From NCBI RefSeq assembly GCF_016545825.1, contig NC_052620.1, positions 8,742,001 to 8,806,000 of the forward strand: a DNA stretch of 64,000 nucleotides, in the 5' to 3' direction. Below, piece by piece: positions 46,130 through 58,800 of the stretch (positions within the stretch are counted from its first letter, which is position 1; the number at the start of each line of letters is the position of its first letter). The position numbers and the translations under genes were made by a program. The notes below the pieces were generated by a model. The model had not been told where the DNA came from, ran no database searches, and saw nothing but the letters and a program-made list of their open reading frames with translations. The stretch comes from Eucalyptus grandis (Eukaryota > Streptophyta > Magnoliopsida > Myrtales > Myrtaceae).

Positions 46130-47500
46130 GTAAGAATAATTAATATAATGAGCTTTGAGCCAACATTTACACAAGATCCGGCGCCACAAAACTTGCACTT
46201 AGCACGACACCAAGTCGAAGTGAGTGAAAGGGTGCCGAATGCAAAAGAAACTGCAAGAGCGGGCCAAAGAGAGGAAAAGCCTAAACAAGGCAGAAAGGCC
46301 ATGTAGGGCCAAAGGACTCCAACCTCACCTAAACAACCAACAAGGCACGGAAAAGACAAAGAAAGAAAAACACCAAGTTAGGAGACATCGCCAAAGATGA
46401 TAAGAAGCCAATCTAGCATAGATGATCGGATCCGAAAGAATAGGCGGTAGACCGTAGAAATCGCCTGAGAAGTGAATGCCCTCATCCCATCTATGGCCAT
46501 CTTGAATCCACTCCAAGGAAGCCTAAATATCCGCTGGAGTTGGAGAGAAAATGCACGGATCTATCCCGCCATTGGAGCCTTCGTTTCTAGGATTATCTTT
46601 AACATTCTTGAAGGTTAATGCCTTATTCTTCACCACTTTGATAAGATGATTTTTGACAAACTGCAACCGCCAATTTATGATCTCTCGAAGAGTATGTCGT
46701 TCTTGTACTTCCAAATAAGATGGCAAAGGGCACCATACGAAAACCGGCCAATGGAGCGATAAAAGTCCTTACCCGAAAGGAATTTCATTGCCCATGAAAG
46801 TTGTCGGACCATGTCATGTTCCGCCAAGGGAGATTGCATTTAGCCGCCCAAAAGAAAGTCATGTTGGGGGTGATGCAACACCCCAGTAGAGATGATCAAT
46901 GGAATCAAGGTCAACTTGCAAAAAGCACAAACCTTACTCTCAATTATGCCATACGACATAGGGCTTGGATGGGAAGACGGTTCTTTATAATAAGCCAGAG
47001 AAAAGATCAGCCACCATGGCATGTTTGGATAAGCCCGAATTTAGGATCATCTGATCTAAGCAAAGAAGGTGTAAGGACCTCTACGATGCTAGTGGTCAAA
47101 CCAAAGGGAGACTGACTGGCCATCTCCAATCCTCCATCGGAAGTAGAGTCGGAACTCGGATCTTAGGTGTAGGATTCTCTTCTAGGCCCAAGAACAGACG
47201 GCTAGCTCCCCGCTACCCAAAAACTCTTCATTTTTAGGAAGGTTGAGTGGATCCATTTGCACCATAAGGACTCATCATCCGTGAATAGGATCCAAATGTG
47301 CTTGAGCATCGTTACCTTGTTGTAGTCTCTTAGCCTACGAATTCCAAGTCCTCCTTCCTCCTTCGGAACGCACACATCTTCCCAGGATACTTTGGCTCCA
47401 CCCTTCCTAAGGTTGGGGCCCTTCCAAAAAAACTGTCTAAGGATCTGTTCAATACGATCCAATACTACAAAAAGAATGGTAAACACACTCACCCAATAAG
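46130..47500 (-). pseudogene. LINE ORF2 C-terminal region (zf-RVT type)
   Basis: Frame 47492-47202 has QFFWKGPNLRKGGAKVSWEDV and KEEGGLGIRRLRDYNKV, the thumb-to-C-terminal region of plant LINE ORF2 proteins. Toward 46500-46780 it degrades into short frames that retain words such as the KYKNDILFERS motif in the zf-RVT-containing tail. The final frames reach the A-tail at about 46127. Confidence 0.8.
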
Positions 47501-47559
47501 CTTGTATGGCAAGAAGGACTGATCTTATTAACCGGAGCCTTAGGCAAATGATAGAAAGC

Positions 47560-48600
47560 GATGCGTCTAAGATTGAACCCCGGCTGTTATACGATCAACT
47601 AAGGACACACAATCTGCCATTCCAAGCCTCGATGATATGATAGGAACTCCCGGATAACGCACGCAACTTTCCTTCCACAAAACCAAGGGCCTCCATGATC
47701 TCATTCTGCAACTCCTTCGAGCCACCGAGAGAAATATCTCACTTTTGTTGTTGTTTGGCTTGATCCACTCCATGCTGAGAATGTATCTAGTCCATCCTTT
47801 AGAAGAGAGATAGAATCCATATCCGCACAACAAAGAGAAAGACATCGTCCTCAAAGAAAAGATGAGATAGTCTTATAGCCTTGCATTTGGAAGAATTTGA
47901 ACCCGAGTTGCGCAACACGCGCAGAAAAGATCTTAGAAAAACTTCCATAACCAACGTGAATAGGTAAGGGGGCATGGGATCCCCTTGACGAAGGCCACGC
48001 CACTAGGGAAGAATCCAAGGAGTTCCCCATTCAAAGAAATAGAGAACTTGGGAGTGCGGACACATACCATAATGAGCCGAATGAGGTGGTCCGGGAATCG
48101 AAATGCACGCATAACTAATTCCGAAAGTCCCAGACTGTATCATAGGCCTTTTGAAAATCCACATTCACAGCACATGTAGGGGTATATGGCTGAAGATGTA
48201 AACCGACAAATAATTCTTGGGCAAGAAGTATATTATCACGGATGCGATGGCCTTTAACAAAGGCATTTTGAGAAGGGCTGATAGTATCATGAAGTACTGC
48301 GATGATGCGATTAGCTAAGACCTTGGTAATACATTTATAAATCGTATTGCAGCAAGCAATAGGTCTATAATCATTGACCAAGGTTGCATTAGGCACTTTA
48401 AGGATTAGCATAAGGATGGTGTTGTTAATCTCCCAAGAAGTCTCCCGTAACGAAGAAGTCCTTAACCACTTCAATAACCGAAGGCACTACTATCTCTCAA
48501 TTGCTCTTGAAAATTCCACACCCAACCTGTTTGGCCCAGGAGCCTTCCCACGAGCTAGGGAGAACAAGGTGTCATGAATTTCTCTATTTTAATAGGGTTG
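47560..48600 (-). pseudogene. LINE ORF2 reverse transcriptase
   Basis: Frame 48474-48115 carries INNTILMLILKVPNATLV then DYRPIACCNTIYKCITKVLANR, SPSQNAFVKGHRIRDNILLAQEL and the catalytic-region VDFQKAYDTVW. The second catalytic box lies near 47843-47860 and reads LFFEDDVFLF where most plant L1 elements have FADD. The frame breaks between the two boxes and again near 47830. Frame 47854-47567 continues into the thumb region. Confidence 0.87.
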
Positions 48601-49099
48601 AGAGAGAAAACTAACATGATCCTCATTGAGTGGGCAAGTAATAACTTGTTGCACGTCCAGTAAAGCAAGGATAGAAGGAAGGGAGCAAGATGTAAATAAC
48701 TCTTGGAAGTGAGAGACGAAAGTGTCTTGCACAAGGCTTGGTTCGGTGACCAAGTTACCATTCCTATCAAGAACCAAAAGAATCATGTTCCTCAGTTGTC
48801 TTGTATTAACGCAATGGTGAAAGTACTTGGTATTCTGTCACCATTCTCGAGCTTTCTAATCTTGGATTGCCTCAAGAAAGATTCCTCCCGACTCCTCAAC
48901 TCCATAAAGGTCTTTCGATGAGTCTTCTCAACTCGCCAAAAGTTCGGTGGTTGGGTCTTGCAAGTTGAGCTGGGCTAACCTAAAAGCACTCCTGGACTTA
49001 GCAACTCTCTCGAGATGTTGGAGAAAGAATCCCTATTGAGTTGCTTAAACCAGCTCAGTGGCCTTTAGTTTGCTAACTAGCCTGTACACAGGGACCCTT

Positions 49100-49884
49100 C
49101 TACGGGGCATCCCAAACTTGCGAAATGATTCCATTAAAGGATGGGTGTTCCATCCAGAATTCAAAGAATTTAACAAGATTTTTTCGAAGAACCGATTGTA
49201 TCACTTTTACCACCATAAGAGAATGGTCAGAAATTCCGGGGTAAAAAATCGCTTGAGTAGAGAACCGTGAGCTCCATTTAGCATTGACCAACACCTTATC
49301 AATTTTCTTGGCCTTGTGGTTAGCTCCAGAGGAGGTGGACCAAGTAACGTGAAGTCTAACATACTTCAGATCCTCTAACTCCGCTTGCATGAAACACTGA
49401 TTGAATTCATCAAAAGAGGGGAGCCAGTTATGTGAGCCCCCAATCCTATCAGTCGAGTCTCTTATGGCATTGAAATCCCTAGCCACCATCCATGCCATGT
49501 CTTAGACGCAAGAACTCATCCTACCTAGGTCCGCCCACAAAGGTCTCCGAGAGACAAACGAGTGCTCAGCATAAATCACCAAAGTGCAGCAACTTAATCC
49601 CAACGCAAGAAGCATCACTCTACCGTGAATCGCCTAATCGTTGGAAGAGATTACTTCAACATTAACCAGTGAAGGGTCCAACCAAGCCAAATCCTACCTT
49701 TAGGAGATGAGTCATAATTGACAATCCACTTCCACCCCGATAAAGCCTAGAAGAAAAGGACCGAAAAGATACTCTGGCACTTTAGTCTCCAATAAGCCGA
49801 CCATGCAAAGGCCATTCGAATGAGCAAGGTTCCTAACCTCGGCTCTCCTCAACAAGTCCATGAGACCTCTAATATTCCAAAAAT
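49100..49884 (-). pseudogene. LINE ORF2 APE-like endonuclease
   Basis: Begins with WNIRGLMDLLRRAEVRNL at 49880 directly after an (AT)n run, then HSNGLCMVGLLETKV. The 49498-49100 frame gives VARDFNAIRDSTDRIGG and FNQCFMQAELEDLKY, then VTWSTS and IDKVLVNAKW, and finally the SDHSLMVV catalytic end. This domain nicks target DNA for target-primed reverse transcription. Stops lie at about 49500-49720. Confidence 0.85.

Positions 49885-49886
<2 letters not shown>

Positions 49887-49943
<57 letters not shown>
49887..49943. repeat. (AT)n microsatellite, about 28 repeats
   Basis: Pure AT run sitting at the 5' edge of LINE ORF2, right before the conserved NIRG motif of the endonuclease. The expected ORF2 start is no longer recognisable here. 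Confidence 0.95.
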
Positions 49944-49944
<1 letters not shown>

Positions 49945-50379
49945 TACTACAAAGCCAAAAGAAAGGAGAAGAGGCATAAGTCTACCTCTGTTTGGAAGGC
50001 TTCCGACGAGGATTCGAGGTGCTCCAATCTTCACCTCCAAGCCCGGATCCGGAGCTAGAGCAAGAAGTCTCTCCGAATGGACTCCACTTCGTCGAGGCAG
50101 CCCGCGGTGCTCTCGATGAGGTTGATGAGCCGGAGAACAATATCATCTTCATCCGTGCAAGCAAATGTGGCTGCTACTTTCGACCACACCATGGTCTAGG
50201 CTTAAGGAAGGTTCTTGATCTAGCTGGGAATCGGCCACTAGCAAGAGATCCACCTTCGGGAGCACCGGACCCCTATGCATCTTCCTAGCCCGGGATGCGG
50301 GGCCTTCTCTCAGCAAGGGGCTTCCGAGAGGTGACTTAAACACCAGCAATGCTCGGGTGAGAGGATGATGCTCCATTCT

Positions 50380-51200
50380 TAGAGTTCAAGTTTTCTTCGC
50401 TTGCTCTTCGCCTTTTCCAAGGCTGCTCAATAACATCTTGTGATTCTGCAACCATCGGGTCAGGGATGGGATCCACCCTAGGGCCGAGGGAGTTGGAGAA
50501 GCTGGGACTATCATGACCTGTTGTGGAACCGTAAGATCAACAACTAGTACGGGTTGGGGGCCACCGAGGGAGGCGGGATCGCCCGAGCTTGCTGCGGAGG
50601 TTTGTTCTGTCCAGTGGTTGTGTGAGCGAGGAGGCTGCCGATCTTGGGTTTGGGTCCACCGCTGGAGCAAGTTTAGCCCAAGCTTGCTACGGAGGTTTGT
50701 TTTGTCCAACGGGGTTGTGCGCGCAAGGAGGGGCTTGGCAATTATGGCCGAAAGTTCCACAGTCCAAGCACTCAACAGGTAGTCATTTCGTAATCAATGG
50801 TTATGGAGTGAGAAACCCCATTCAGGATCACTTCAACGGTCCTACATTGTGGCTAATTAGTCTGGATCTCCATACAAATTCTAGCAAACGAAACCATTTT
50901 CATTTGGTCCGTCCATTGGTCCACATACAGCTTACCCAAGCGCGACTTGCACGCCGGCACCGTCCAACAATCAAACGGTAAGTTCCTCAAACGAATCCAA
51001 ATCAGAACCAAAGATTGATTCTCCCTCTTAAGGTCCATGAGTGGCTGCCATTGACAGAGAATTAGAGGCACCCTAGCCACCATGATTGGTCCATCCTCAA
51101 GGATCTTCCACCGAAACATAGGGTCCAAAATGTGGAGGAAGAGTAATCCTTGGTCATTGGCCAATATTTCCCCAAGCTTTACACCCTAAGCATGTTTGAG
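50380..51200 (-). pseudogene. LINE ORF1 (DUF4283-like plus zinc knuckle)
   Basis: Frame 51164-50853 carries FRWKILEDGPIMVARVPLIL, WQPLMDL and VLIWIRLRNLPFDCW followed by the LGKLYVDQWT segment, the pattern of the DUF4283 domain of plant LINE ORF1 proteins. A CX2CX4H knuckle (CLDCGTFGHNC) is readable at about 50735-50785 in another frame, then proline-rich sequence. A segment near 50594-50640 is repeated at 50680-50730. ORF1 would coat LINE RNA in ribonucleoprotein particles. Confidence 0.78.
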
Positions 51201-52059
51201 AGATTGCTCTAAGAAACCAAATGGAAGCTTCCTTCTCCTTACAAGATAACCCACTAAGCATTGATGCTATTTCAGGCCCACCGCATCAAGTACTTCATCA
51301 GCCAACTTGACCACATCTTTGCCATCTACAAACGCGGGATGAGGAATGTAGGACAATTCCAAGCCTTTTGCCGTTAACCGGGCTACATTTGCTCAAGTAT
51401 GAGCAAGGGTATCCTACTGTCCAGCTAGATGTTACACAGGAGCTTGTGGATGCTTGGATGAAGACCGTTTGCGACTCCGGCCTCTAGATTGGTGGGGGCG
51501 AGCAGGGGGCTCTTGCTAGATTTGATGCTTGCTCTTCGTTCCATCAAGGCTGGACTTAGATGTCAAGGCCACTCCTAGTTGAATTAAGGTGAGGCATCAC
51601 CACGGGAGGGTGTTGGAGGCCCCTTAGAGGTCCCGCCACGATCTAGCTTCGTAATATTGTTTCCAACCTCAAAGCCGTTGAGGACATTTTCATAAACACC
51701 TAGTCCGCAGCTCGTTTACAGCCAAAGAGAAACCATCGAAGGAGGGGACTTGGACAAGACTTCAACAACACCCCTTAGGAAGGTAGAAGACGCAACCAGC
51801 ACTCCATGCATAGCAAGGAAATCCAACAGAACCAAACCAAAAGGGGAATGCAGCAGTAGACAGACCACAGAAGCAGAACTAAGACAAATCAGAGCTGAGA
51901 ATGCAGGTCACTTGGGAAGGCTGCTTGGAGGGTCAACGTACGAGGCCAATATGACCTTTGCCTCCAAGTGAAGCCACTCCACCGATTGGAAACACCTTAA
52001 CCCGTGACAGCCATTCCAAACGACAAACCGCACGCACTCCGGATCCGTGTAGATCTTGA

Positions 52060-52330
52060 GATGTAGGCCAAACCAGCGTAAGTCCTTCGGTGGTGAAGTA
52101 GATGGAGGTAACAAGAGACTACCTTCCAAAATCAGCCCATTCCAACCGTTGAAACTCTTGAGAGATGAAGAAAACCAGAAGAAAACAGTTCAGAAAACGG
52201 AGCACGAATCCGAAACTAGGGTAGAGGATATCTTTGGATGCAGATCAGATCTATCAAATTCCTTCGGTGGGGATGTAGAGGAGGGTGAGAAGGATCTTCC
52301 TCCAAAATCAGCCCATTCTGATGGCTAGAT
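52060..52330. repeat. Duplicated segment in LINE 5' leader
   Basis: About 65 bp at 52083-52147 (from TCCTTCGGTGGTGAAGTAGA to CAAAATCAGCCCATTC) recurs at 52260-52321 with changes, 178 bp apart. It lies upstream of LINE ORF1, where internal promoters of L1 elements lie. Confidence 0.75.
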
Positions 52331-52404
52331 TTCTGGGAATCGGCATCATAACAAACTGATGAACAGTAACTCGGGAACAGCCCGTGAACAGTATCGTGTC
52401 TTCT

Positions 52405-54389
52405 CTTTTGATTTCTTACTTTCCGTGATATATAATTCACTCCCAAGTTTGTTTTTCTCTTATCTTCTAACATGTTCCAGCACACGAGTTCAGAATGTGG
52501 ATTGCTTGTTTTTTTCTTTAAGTTTTATGAATTATTGGAATGAAGTTGAATTTAACAATGAATAATATTAACAAGCGATGGATTAATGTTTTTAGTGTAG
52601 ATTCATTTTGAGCTTTTTATAATTTATTTATTTGTGAATTTGATAATTTATCACGTATATATAAAAATATATATTTAATATATAACGTACCCCAATGTAT
52701 CGGAATTCTTTATATTTTGAAAAAGGTCTACGTATCATGTCACGTGTCGCGTATTAGTATTAGTGCTACTTTGATGTTAGTTAGGCACTTGGGCCTGGAC
52801 ACATGAGATGACCTTTTAGCAATGAAGATCAAGTTGTATTATGAAATATAATTTCTAATTTCTCAAGAGATGTCACTTTCTCAAATTTAAGAATAAATAT
52901 TCTTTATCTCGTTTTCTTAAATATCCAAATACTGGAAAATGAAGAAATTTTTATTCATATAGTTAGTTTTTCATGAAATAAACAAAATTAAGATGATGTA
53001 TAACTGACTTCTACCTTTCACTTTTGCTTAATCTAATTCTTATGGCTTACGCATGTAAACATTTGTTTTAAAGTTCAAAACTCTTGGAACTTTGACAATA
53101 GTCAAATGATAATACAGGGATTCACATATAATCTATTCATAATAATCTGAACTTCAAATAATATTCTAGGTTTTTGCAAGAATTTTTTTTCTTTCATCTA
53201 AGTGTAAACAAATAGGCAACTACAATGAAAATACTAAGCCTTAAGCATGCTGACACATTTCCTAAAAGTCAAAGGTATCTGTGTCACAATGAGCAAATTT
53301 AAGATTTTTGGTGACACAAATTTTATTTTTGATGTATTTAAATCACAACGGGTAATAGTTTATGGTTTTTTGTGGCATTTTTCCTTTCATAAGATATTAA
53401 TAATTTCTCTTTCAAATCAATTCACAATGGAATACCAATTGCAAATGTCATCCAATTTATGTACCTAGCATTCAATTAGTCAATAGATAGTCTAGGTATG
53501 CTACTATGATTCAAATCTAAAAATTATTCTAGAAGTCGCCAACAATCATGTCTTAAGTCAATTGGAAATCTAAAATGGTAGGCATGAAAATAGGGTCGAA
53601 TCCCACCACAATGTCAATTCTCCAATGTTCAACAAACACCGGAACAGATTAAGCCCAATACCATCATTTGGAAAGATTGTCAAGAGGGAATTAAAGTCCG
53701 AATCCGTCAACATATTCAATTAGATTCCGGTTCACTTAGAAACTTAGACCAATAAATTATGGGTCAACTAAAATATATTAATTACTCCACATCACAACAA
53801 TTCTTCGGACTTTTTTTACATTACTCACAAGTGCATCTCAATAGATGTCATTTTTTCTTTCTTTTTTGTTATGAATTCACTCATTTGAGCATCACATAGC
53901 ACATGATCACTCACTTAGGATCTTGAACCATCTGAGTTCGAGTTAATTTAGAATAGGCCACATGAGATCATGACATAATCAACACTAAATTAGCAAATTT
54001 AAAATCATGCTAATCATATCTTTGTAAAGAAAGGAAAAAATAATTAATTCTTCTTCATTAACATAAATTAGAAGAGATGATTTCTACTGTGATACGAAAG
54101 TACAACCGATTTGGACGTGAGACTACGAACTCGGCTCCGTAATGATTGTACTTGCGCTGAATTCTTGTAACCTGCTTGATACAAATGATAATCATTTAAT
54201 CGAGGTCAACTTTCAAAATTGATCGACATTACTTCTCTCCTTTTTTTTCTTTTTTTTAAAGGAAAGGCATGTTGCGAGAAGTTTGAGTTCAATCTCTTCT
54301 AAGTAGTTTGAGTTCCTTAAACTTACAACAAGAGAAGGCATCGGCCTTTACCTTATAAAATCATCCACCGGAGGAATCCCGTGTTGTGC
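52405..54389. other. AT-rich intergenic DNA
   Basis: No coding frame, RNA gene or known repeat recognised. The DNA is AT-rich with short T-runs and scattered small ORFs without family motifs. Confidence 0.6.
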
Positions 54390-54800
54390 AAGACGAGACT
54401 GGTGCGCTAATGGAAGGGTTTGTGAGATCGGCTCCGATTTCCTCTACTCTCCAAGCCGAAGCCCTAGCCCTTCTTCAAGCTCTCTTTCCCTCTCCTCGAG
54501 CTAGAAAGGAAAGAGATTGTACTTGAATCTGACTGCTTGGTCTTAATAGATTCAGCAAAGAGCGCAGATAGTTATATCCTTGGGGAGTAAGAGCACTTAT
54601 TTTGGAGGCCTGCCGGCTTATTGGCCAGTCTGCAATTTAACTATAGTCCCCTGCTCAGGAGAGTCCAATCGAGTAGCCAATTGGTTAGCTAAAGCTCAAA
54701 AGACAACATGTTTTATTTTTAAATTGGACAGCCCAACACTCGTTGGGTTTGCTTTGCTTTGGGTGTCTGAATTGGGGTTCTGTTGTCTAAACTCGTTTTG
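54390..54800 (+). pseudogene. RNase H-like (RVT_3) domain relic
   Basis: Read across two frames: LQAEALALLQALFPSP, then ESDCLVLIDSAKSAD, and finally SGESNRVANWLAKAQK (54655-54705). The ordered AEA...L, ESD, and N-x-VA-x-WLA motifs are those of plant RNase H-like domains (RVT_3) attached to non-LTR retroelements or captured as gene fragments. A stop separates the helix from the ESD strand and another lies at about 54588. It is on the opposite strand from the LINE and outside that element's target duplication, so it is a separate relic. Confidence 0.65.
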
Positions 54801-55846
54801 ATTCAATAAAAACTACGTTCGACAGAAAGAGAAAGAAGGGTTTCTCTATGCCATGTCAAATGAAAAGCAGGTTTGGTAGCTACAGGGTATCATTTTTCCA
54901 ATCTTTGCAAATGCTACTTTTCATCTTTAGGTAAATGGTGTCTTCCCCAAAATACGTTACTTTATCCTGGAAATCGCTAGAAATCTTGCCTGCCCAATCT
55001 AAAAACGACAATAATATTAATACATATCCACTCACCTTGTTGAACAAAGCAATGTGGCTATTATTTGTTCTTCCTACGTATTGAAACGATTTCTAGACCC
55101 GTAAAAGTACATAGGAGGAGAAGCAGACGTTCTTGTCTCTTGTGGAGTCGACCAAAGCAAATCTACATCGCGCCGTACAAAAATTCACTGAACATTGTAT
55201 CGCTTCAATCCGCCAAGGGGGACAAACATTGGACATTCTACTAATGAAAGACGGTAAAAACTATCTTCGATCTTGACTGATGAAACTCATTGTTTTCGTC
55301 TCTTCTCGGAAACAAAATAATCTAATTATAAAGCGACGGTGAACATGCGCCAGCCAAACAAAATTGCATCGGACAACTGAACATCTGGACATATAGTAGG
55401 CATTAATTACTTCAGGACTGCATCTCTCCGCTCCACGGGATATAATAATTACTTTGGCACAAAGATTGTTCAAGATAAAGCCGTTCAATATCATGGGATA
55501 ATCTTCATAATACTTCAATTTTGACTCCCCCGTCCCGTGGAAGCGTTTTCTGATGTTAGCCTTGCCAAAACTTCAAGCCTAAGCCCCAGAGGTTGGCAAA
55601 CCTGAAAAAAAAGACATAAGCTCATACGAGTATAGACATTATTTGACCAGATAAATCAGCCATTTCTCCATATGTTCATCCGCTCATTATCTGACTAATA
55701 TCCCAGTTTCTCATGATCAAAATTTGCAGCAAAGACAACATTATCAGGTTGCACTAATTTATTGGGGGATTAGCATCAAAGACCTGAGTTTAGAATCATC
55801 ATACTATAATGCAGATGTCTTTGTTGGTATGGTACCATCTATGCTC
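54801..55846. other. Intergenic DNA / 3' flank of the CNNM gene
   Basis: Nothing coding recognised. The part nearest 55846 should include the 3' UTR of the minus-strand CNNM gene, but no poly(A) signal was singled out with confidence. Confidence 0.5.
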
Positions 55847-58800
55847 CTACAGATGCTCACCTGGACTGCCCATTGACCTAGCAGAACTTGGATCATCCTC
55901 AGCAGTTTTTCTCGGGACCTGCACGTGCTTGGTAAGGCCTCCCTGTGAACCACATGAAAGCAGATTATTAAGCGCCAACAATGAAGCCCATCCATTTACT
56001 CGTGGGCCTTAATAACAAGAATTGCCGATGATGGCCAAGTAAAATGAGCTAGAATCATCCAAGCAAGGGTATAAAGTCAAGGTCATTTCTCTATCTGAAG
56101 CATGGATAACAAATTAATTTTCTGTAAACCACCTTTTTAAGCTGTTTTTGGTTGAGTCCACTGTCATTTCATCAGGCCCAAGTGAATATATACTTGAACA
56201 CCTCCTAGTGACATCTCCAAGTGAAAATTTTCATGTTCGTATCCCCCTATTTACATATCCTATTGTGGGAGACAATACTCGCTGGTTTCTGCTGTGAAAA
56301 TTCTTCTTCTCCAGACAGTGATGATCACTTTCACCATTTTTGGTATTATATAATTCAAGTCAAATACTATCTTCCAGCTTCTTATTGCCATCAATATTAT
56401 ATGTAGAGAATTGAGACCCCTTCATGAAATGCTATCTCTCAGCATTACAAAGCTGCCTTAGTTCACAGAAGGGAATATCATCACTGACTTTTGCTCTAAA
56501 TTCTTCTTCTTCTTTTTTCCGAGGCTTTTTCAGGTTAGGGTATGGGAAGGAGGCGAAATAGAGGGAAGAAGATTGACCCTCATAGCAGTTGGTTCCACAC
56601 ACACATGCAAAGCCAACATACCGTACAATAATCTCATTTCATCCTCGCCAATCATGACAGGTTATCACAGTTTTATCCCAACCATTTATGTGATGTTTTA
56701 GAACCTTAAATTTTCAGACTTATCAAAACCACAACATTATTATTTCGCATACTGTTTAGTATAAATGTATTGCACTTTGCTCCAAAATACAAATTGTGTG
56801 CCAATTTGACAATTAAGTTTAGTAAAAATGATAGAAAAATAAATGCATGTGGTTTTTCTCACTACTAACTTCTAACAGTATGCCAAGCTACTAATGTCTG
56901 AATGAGAAAGATATGCAAGGAGTTTTCATCTTTTAATGGCCATAAATACAGGTAGATGACTCATTTTCAAGAATGTAGTTTCCTCAATCACCCAAATTCT
57001 GGTATCTTGTTTATCTCCTACATCCTAGACAAGTTCGAATTGAGTTCTGGCATTTTACTACTTGGTCTTGAGTGAACAATCATAACCGAAGCCTGATTTT
57101 GGGAACTCTTTTAAGTTCAGTTCAATTCATCTAGTTTGAAAACAGAACAATCAACTTACAGCTCCTTTATGGGTGTTCAGTCTCCGAAGTGATGGAGCCC
57201 GTGCAACTGATGATGCGGCTGCAGCTGCAGCCACTGATTCTGCCAAAAGAGATGAGAGAGAGACAGCCATTGTCATTGTATAATGAATCAAATGGCATTA
57301 CATAAACCAAACACGCAGTATCTGATTCTTGCAATACCTTCTATGTACATCGACATATTCATCGGTTTCATCAACAATCTCTTCCTGTACTTGGTCAAGT
57401 AAATTCTTAAAATATAGTCATTAAAAAGAAAATTATGCAGATGATTGATGAGGCAGTGAAGAAAACCTGAAGAAGTTCTTCAAATACATCTTCAAGAGTG
57501 ATGATACCAATAACCTCCCCATCCTCAATATCTTCTGATAATTGAGGCAAGCCATTCACTGGCCTTGGAGCCTTCTCAATGTCAACAACGATATCAGCTT
57601 TTTCATTCTGTTTAACAAGCAAGGAGTAATCAACTGGGAATCTCCCACAGTGGCCTTCTTTTCTTCAAGTTTGTCCACATCCGGCATTGGTGGAAGATTC
57701 TTAGATTTCCCTTTGGCCTTCACTACGGCTGCCATATGACTGCTACCCTTTTGAAACTCATTCAGTATGTCATACAAGGGCATATCTGCTGGAACCCTGG
57801 GCAAACAATCCAGCTTAAACCTCATGCCATATTCTTATAATTAAAGGAATGGCTAATTAATATAAAATATCAATAAGCACACCGCGGAATTCTTCTGATC
57901 GACACTGCACTAACAGGGGTCTCTGTTTCTGGTCTAACCGTGAGAAGGCTTTTCACCTGAGAGAGAGAAATAGAGCGAGGGACGCAGTAGACAAGTCAGG
58001 GAACAGTGTTATTATAAAGACTAGAGATACAGTGAGCATTCCAATTTTGAGATATACCAGAAGAAGACCGATGACATTTCTGGGATTCCCAGAATAGACA
58101 GGAACTCTGCTATGACCCCGAGCAAGAATCTTTCCCATTGCTTCCCTAAACAATTATGCCATAAATGTCAGATCTGGTCTATATGTTCCTAAGGTTTTCT
58201 TAAATGGATCATGACCAGCTTGACAAAAATTATCCTCAAAGGTAGCCAGGCTATTGGATCGAAATTTCAAGATAAAAAGAAAAAAGAAAAAAAGGAAGAA
58301 TGCATAAGCATAGCCATCTACAACAAATTTGATGTTTGTTAGACAAAGTTTAACTAAACATGAAGGAAGAATACGTCAGAGTCCGATAGCAAGTGTAACA
58401 ACTAATGATCCAAGTCTACCCAAGAAATGTTATCTAAGCTTTTAATGTATCCGCTTTCTTTATTATCATAACATCTTCGATGAGACGTGACTTAGCAAAT
58501 GATTTACTTATGTAGAGGTCTCTGAAAAATCGAGCAATAAGTTATAATTCATTCTATTATATTTGACCCCAGAAAGAATGAGTAGAGGAGAGCACAGACT
58601 AAAACGAATCTCTTGAGTAACTTAGTAACTTACCAGTCCAGTTTGGAATTAACATCCAAAGAAAAGGTAGATTCAATGGGTGTCATTGCCTCCTCTGCAG
58701 TCTGTCAAGAGGAAAACATAGCAATTGGTATAGCAATCTTCCTTCAATTATGCTATGTCTATCTTCAAATCATATTCAGACTATACAGAGAAATTTGGAA

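Larger units (their letters stand above)
46117..52392 (-). mobile_element. L1-type LINE, full length, decayed
   Basis: A 6.28-kb non-LTR retrotransposon on the minus strand. A perfect 12-bp target-site duplication, ATCGTGTCTTCT, flanks it at 46105-46116 and 52393-52404. The 3' end (left) has a short A-tail seen as a T-rich run at 46117-46127. Internal order from the 5' end is: repeated leader (52060-52330), ORF1 with DUF4283-like domain and zinc knuckle (about 51200-50380), (AT)n, then ORF2 with endonuclease (49880-49100), RT (48580-47560), and zf-RVT/C-terminal region (47500-46130). Multiple stops and frameshifts make it non-autonomous. Confidence 0.92.
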
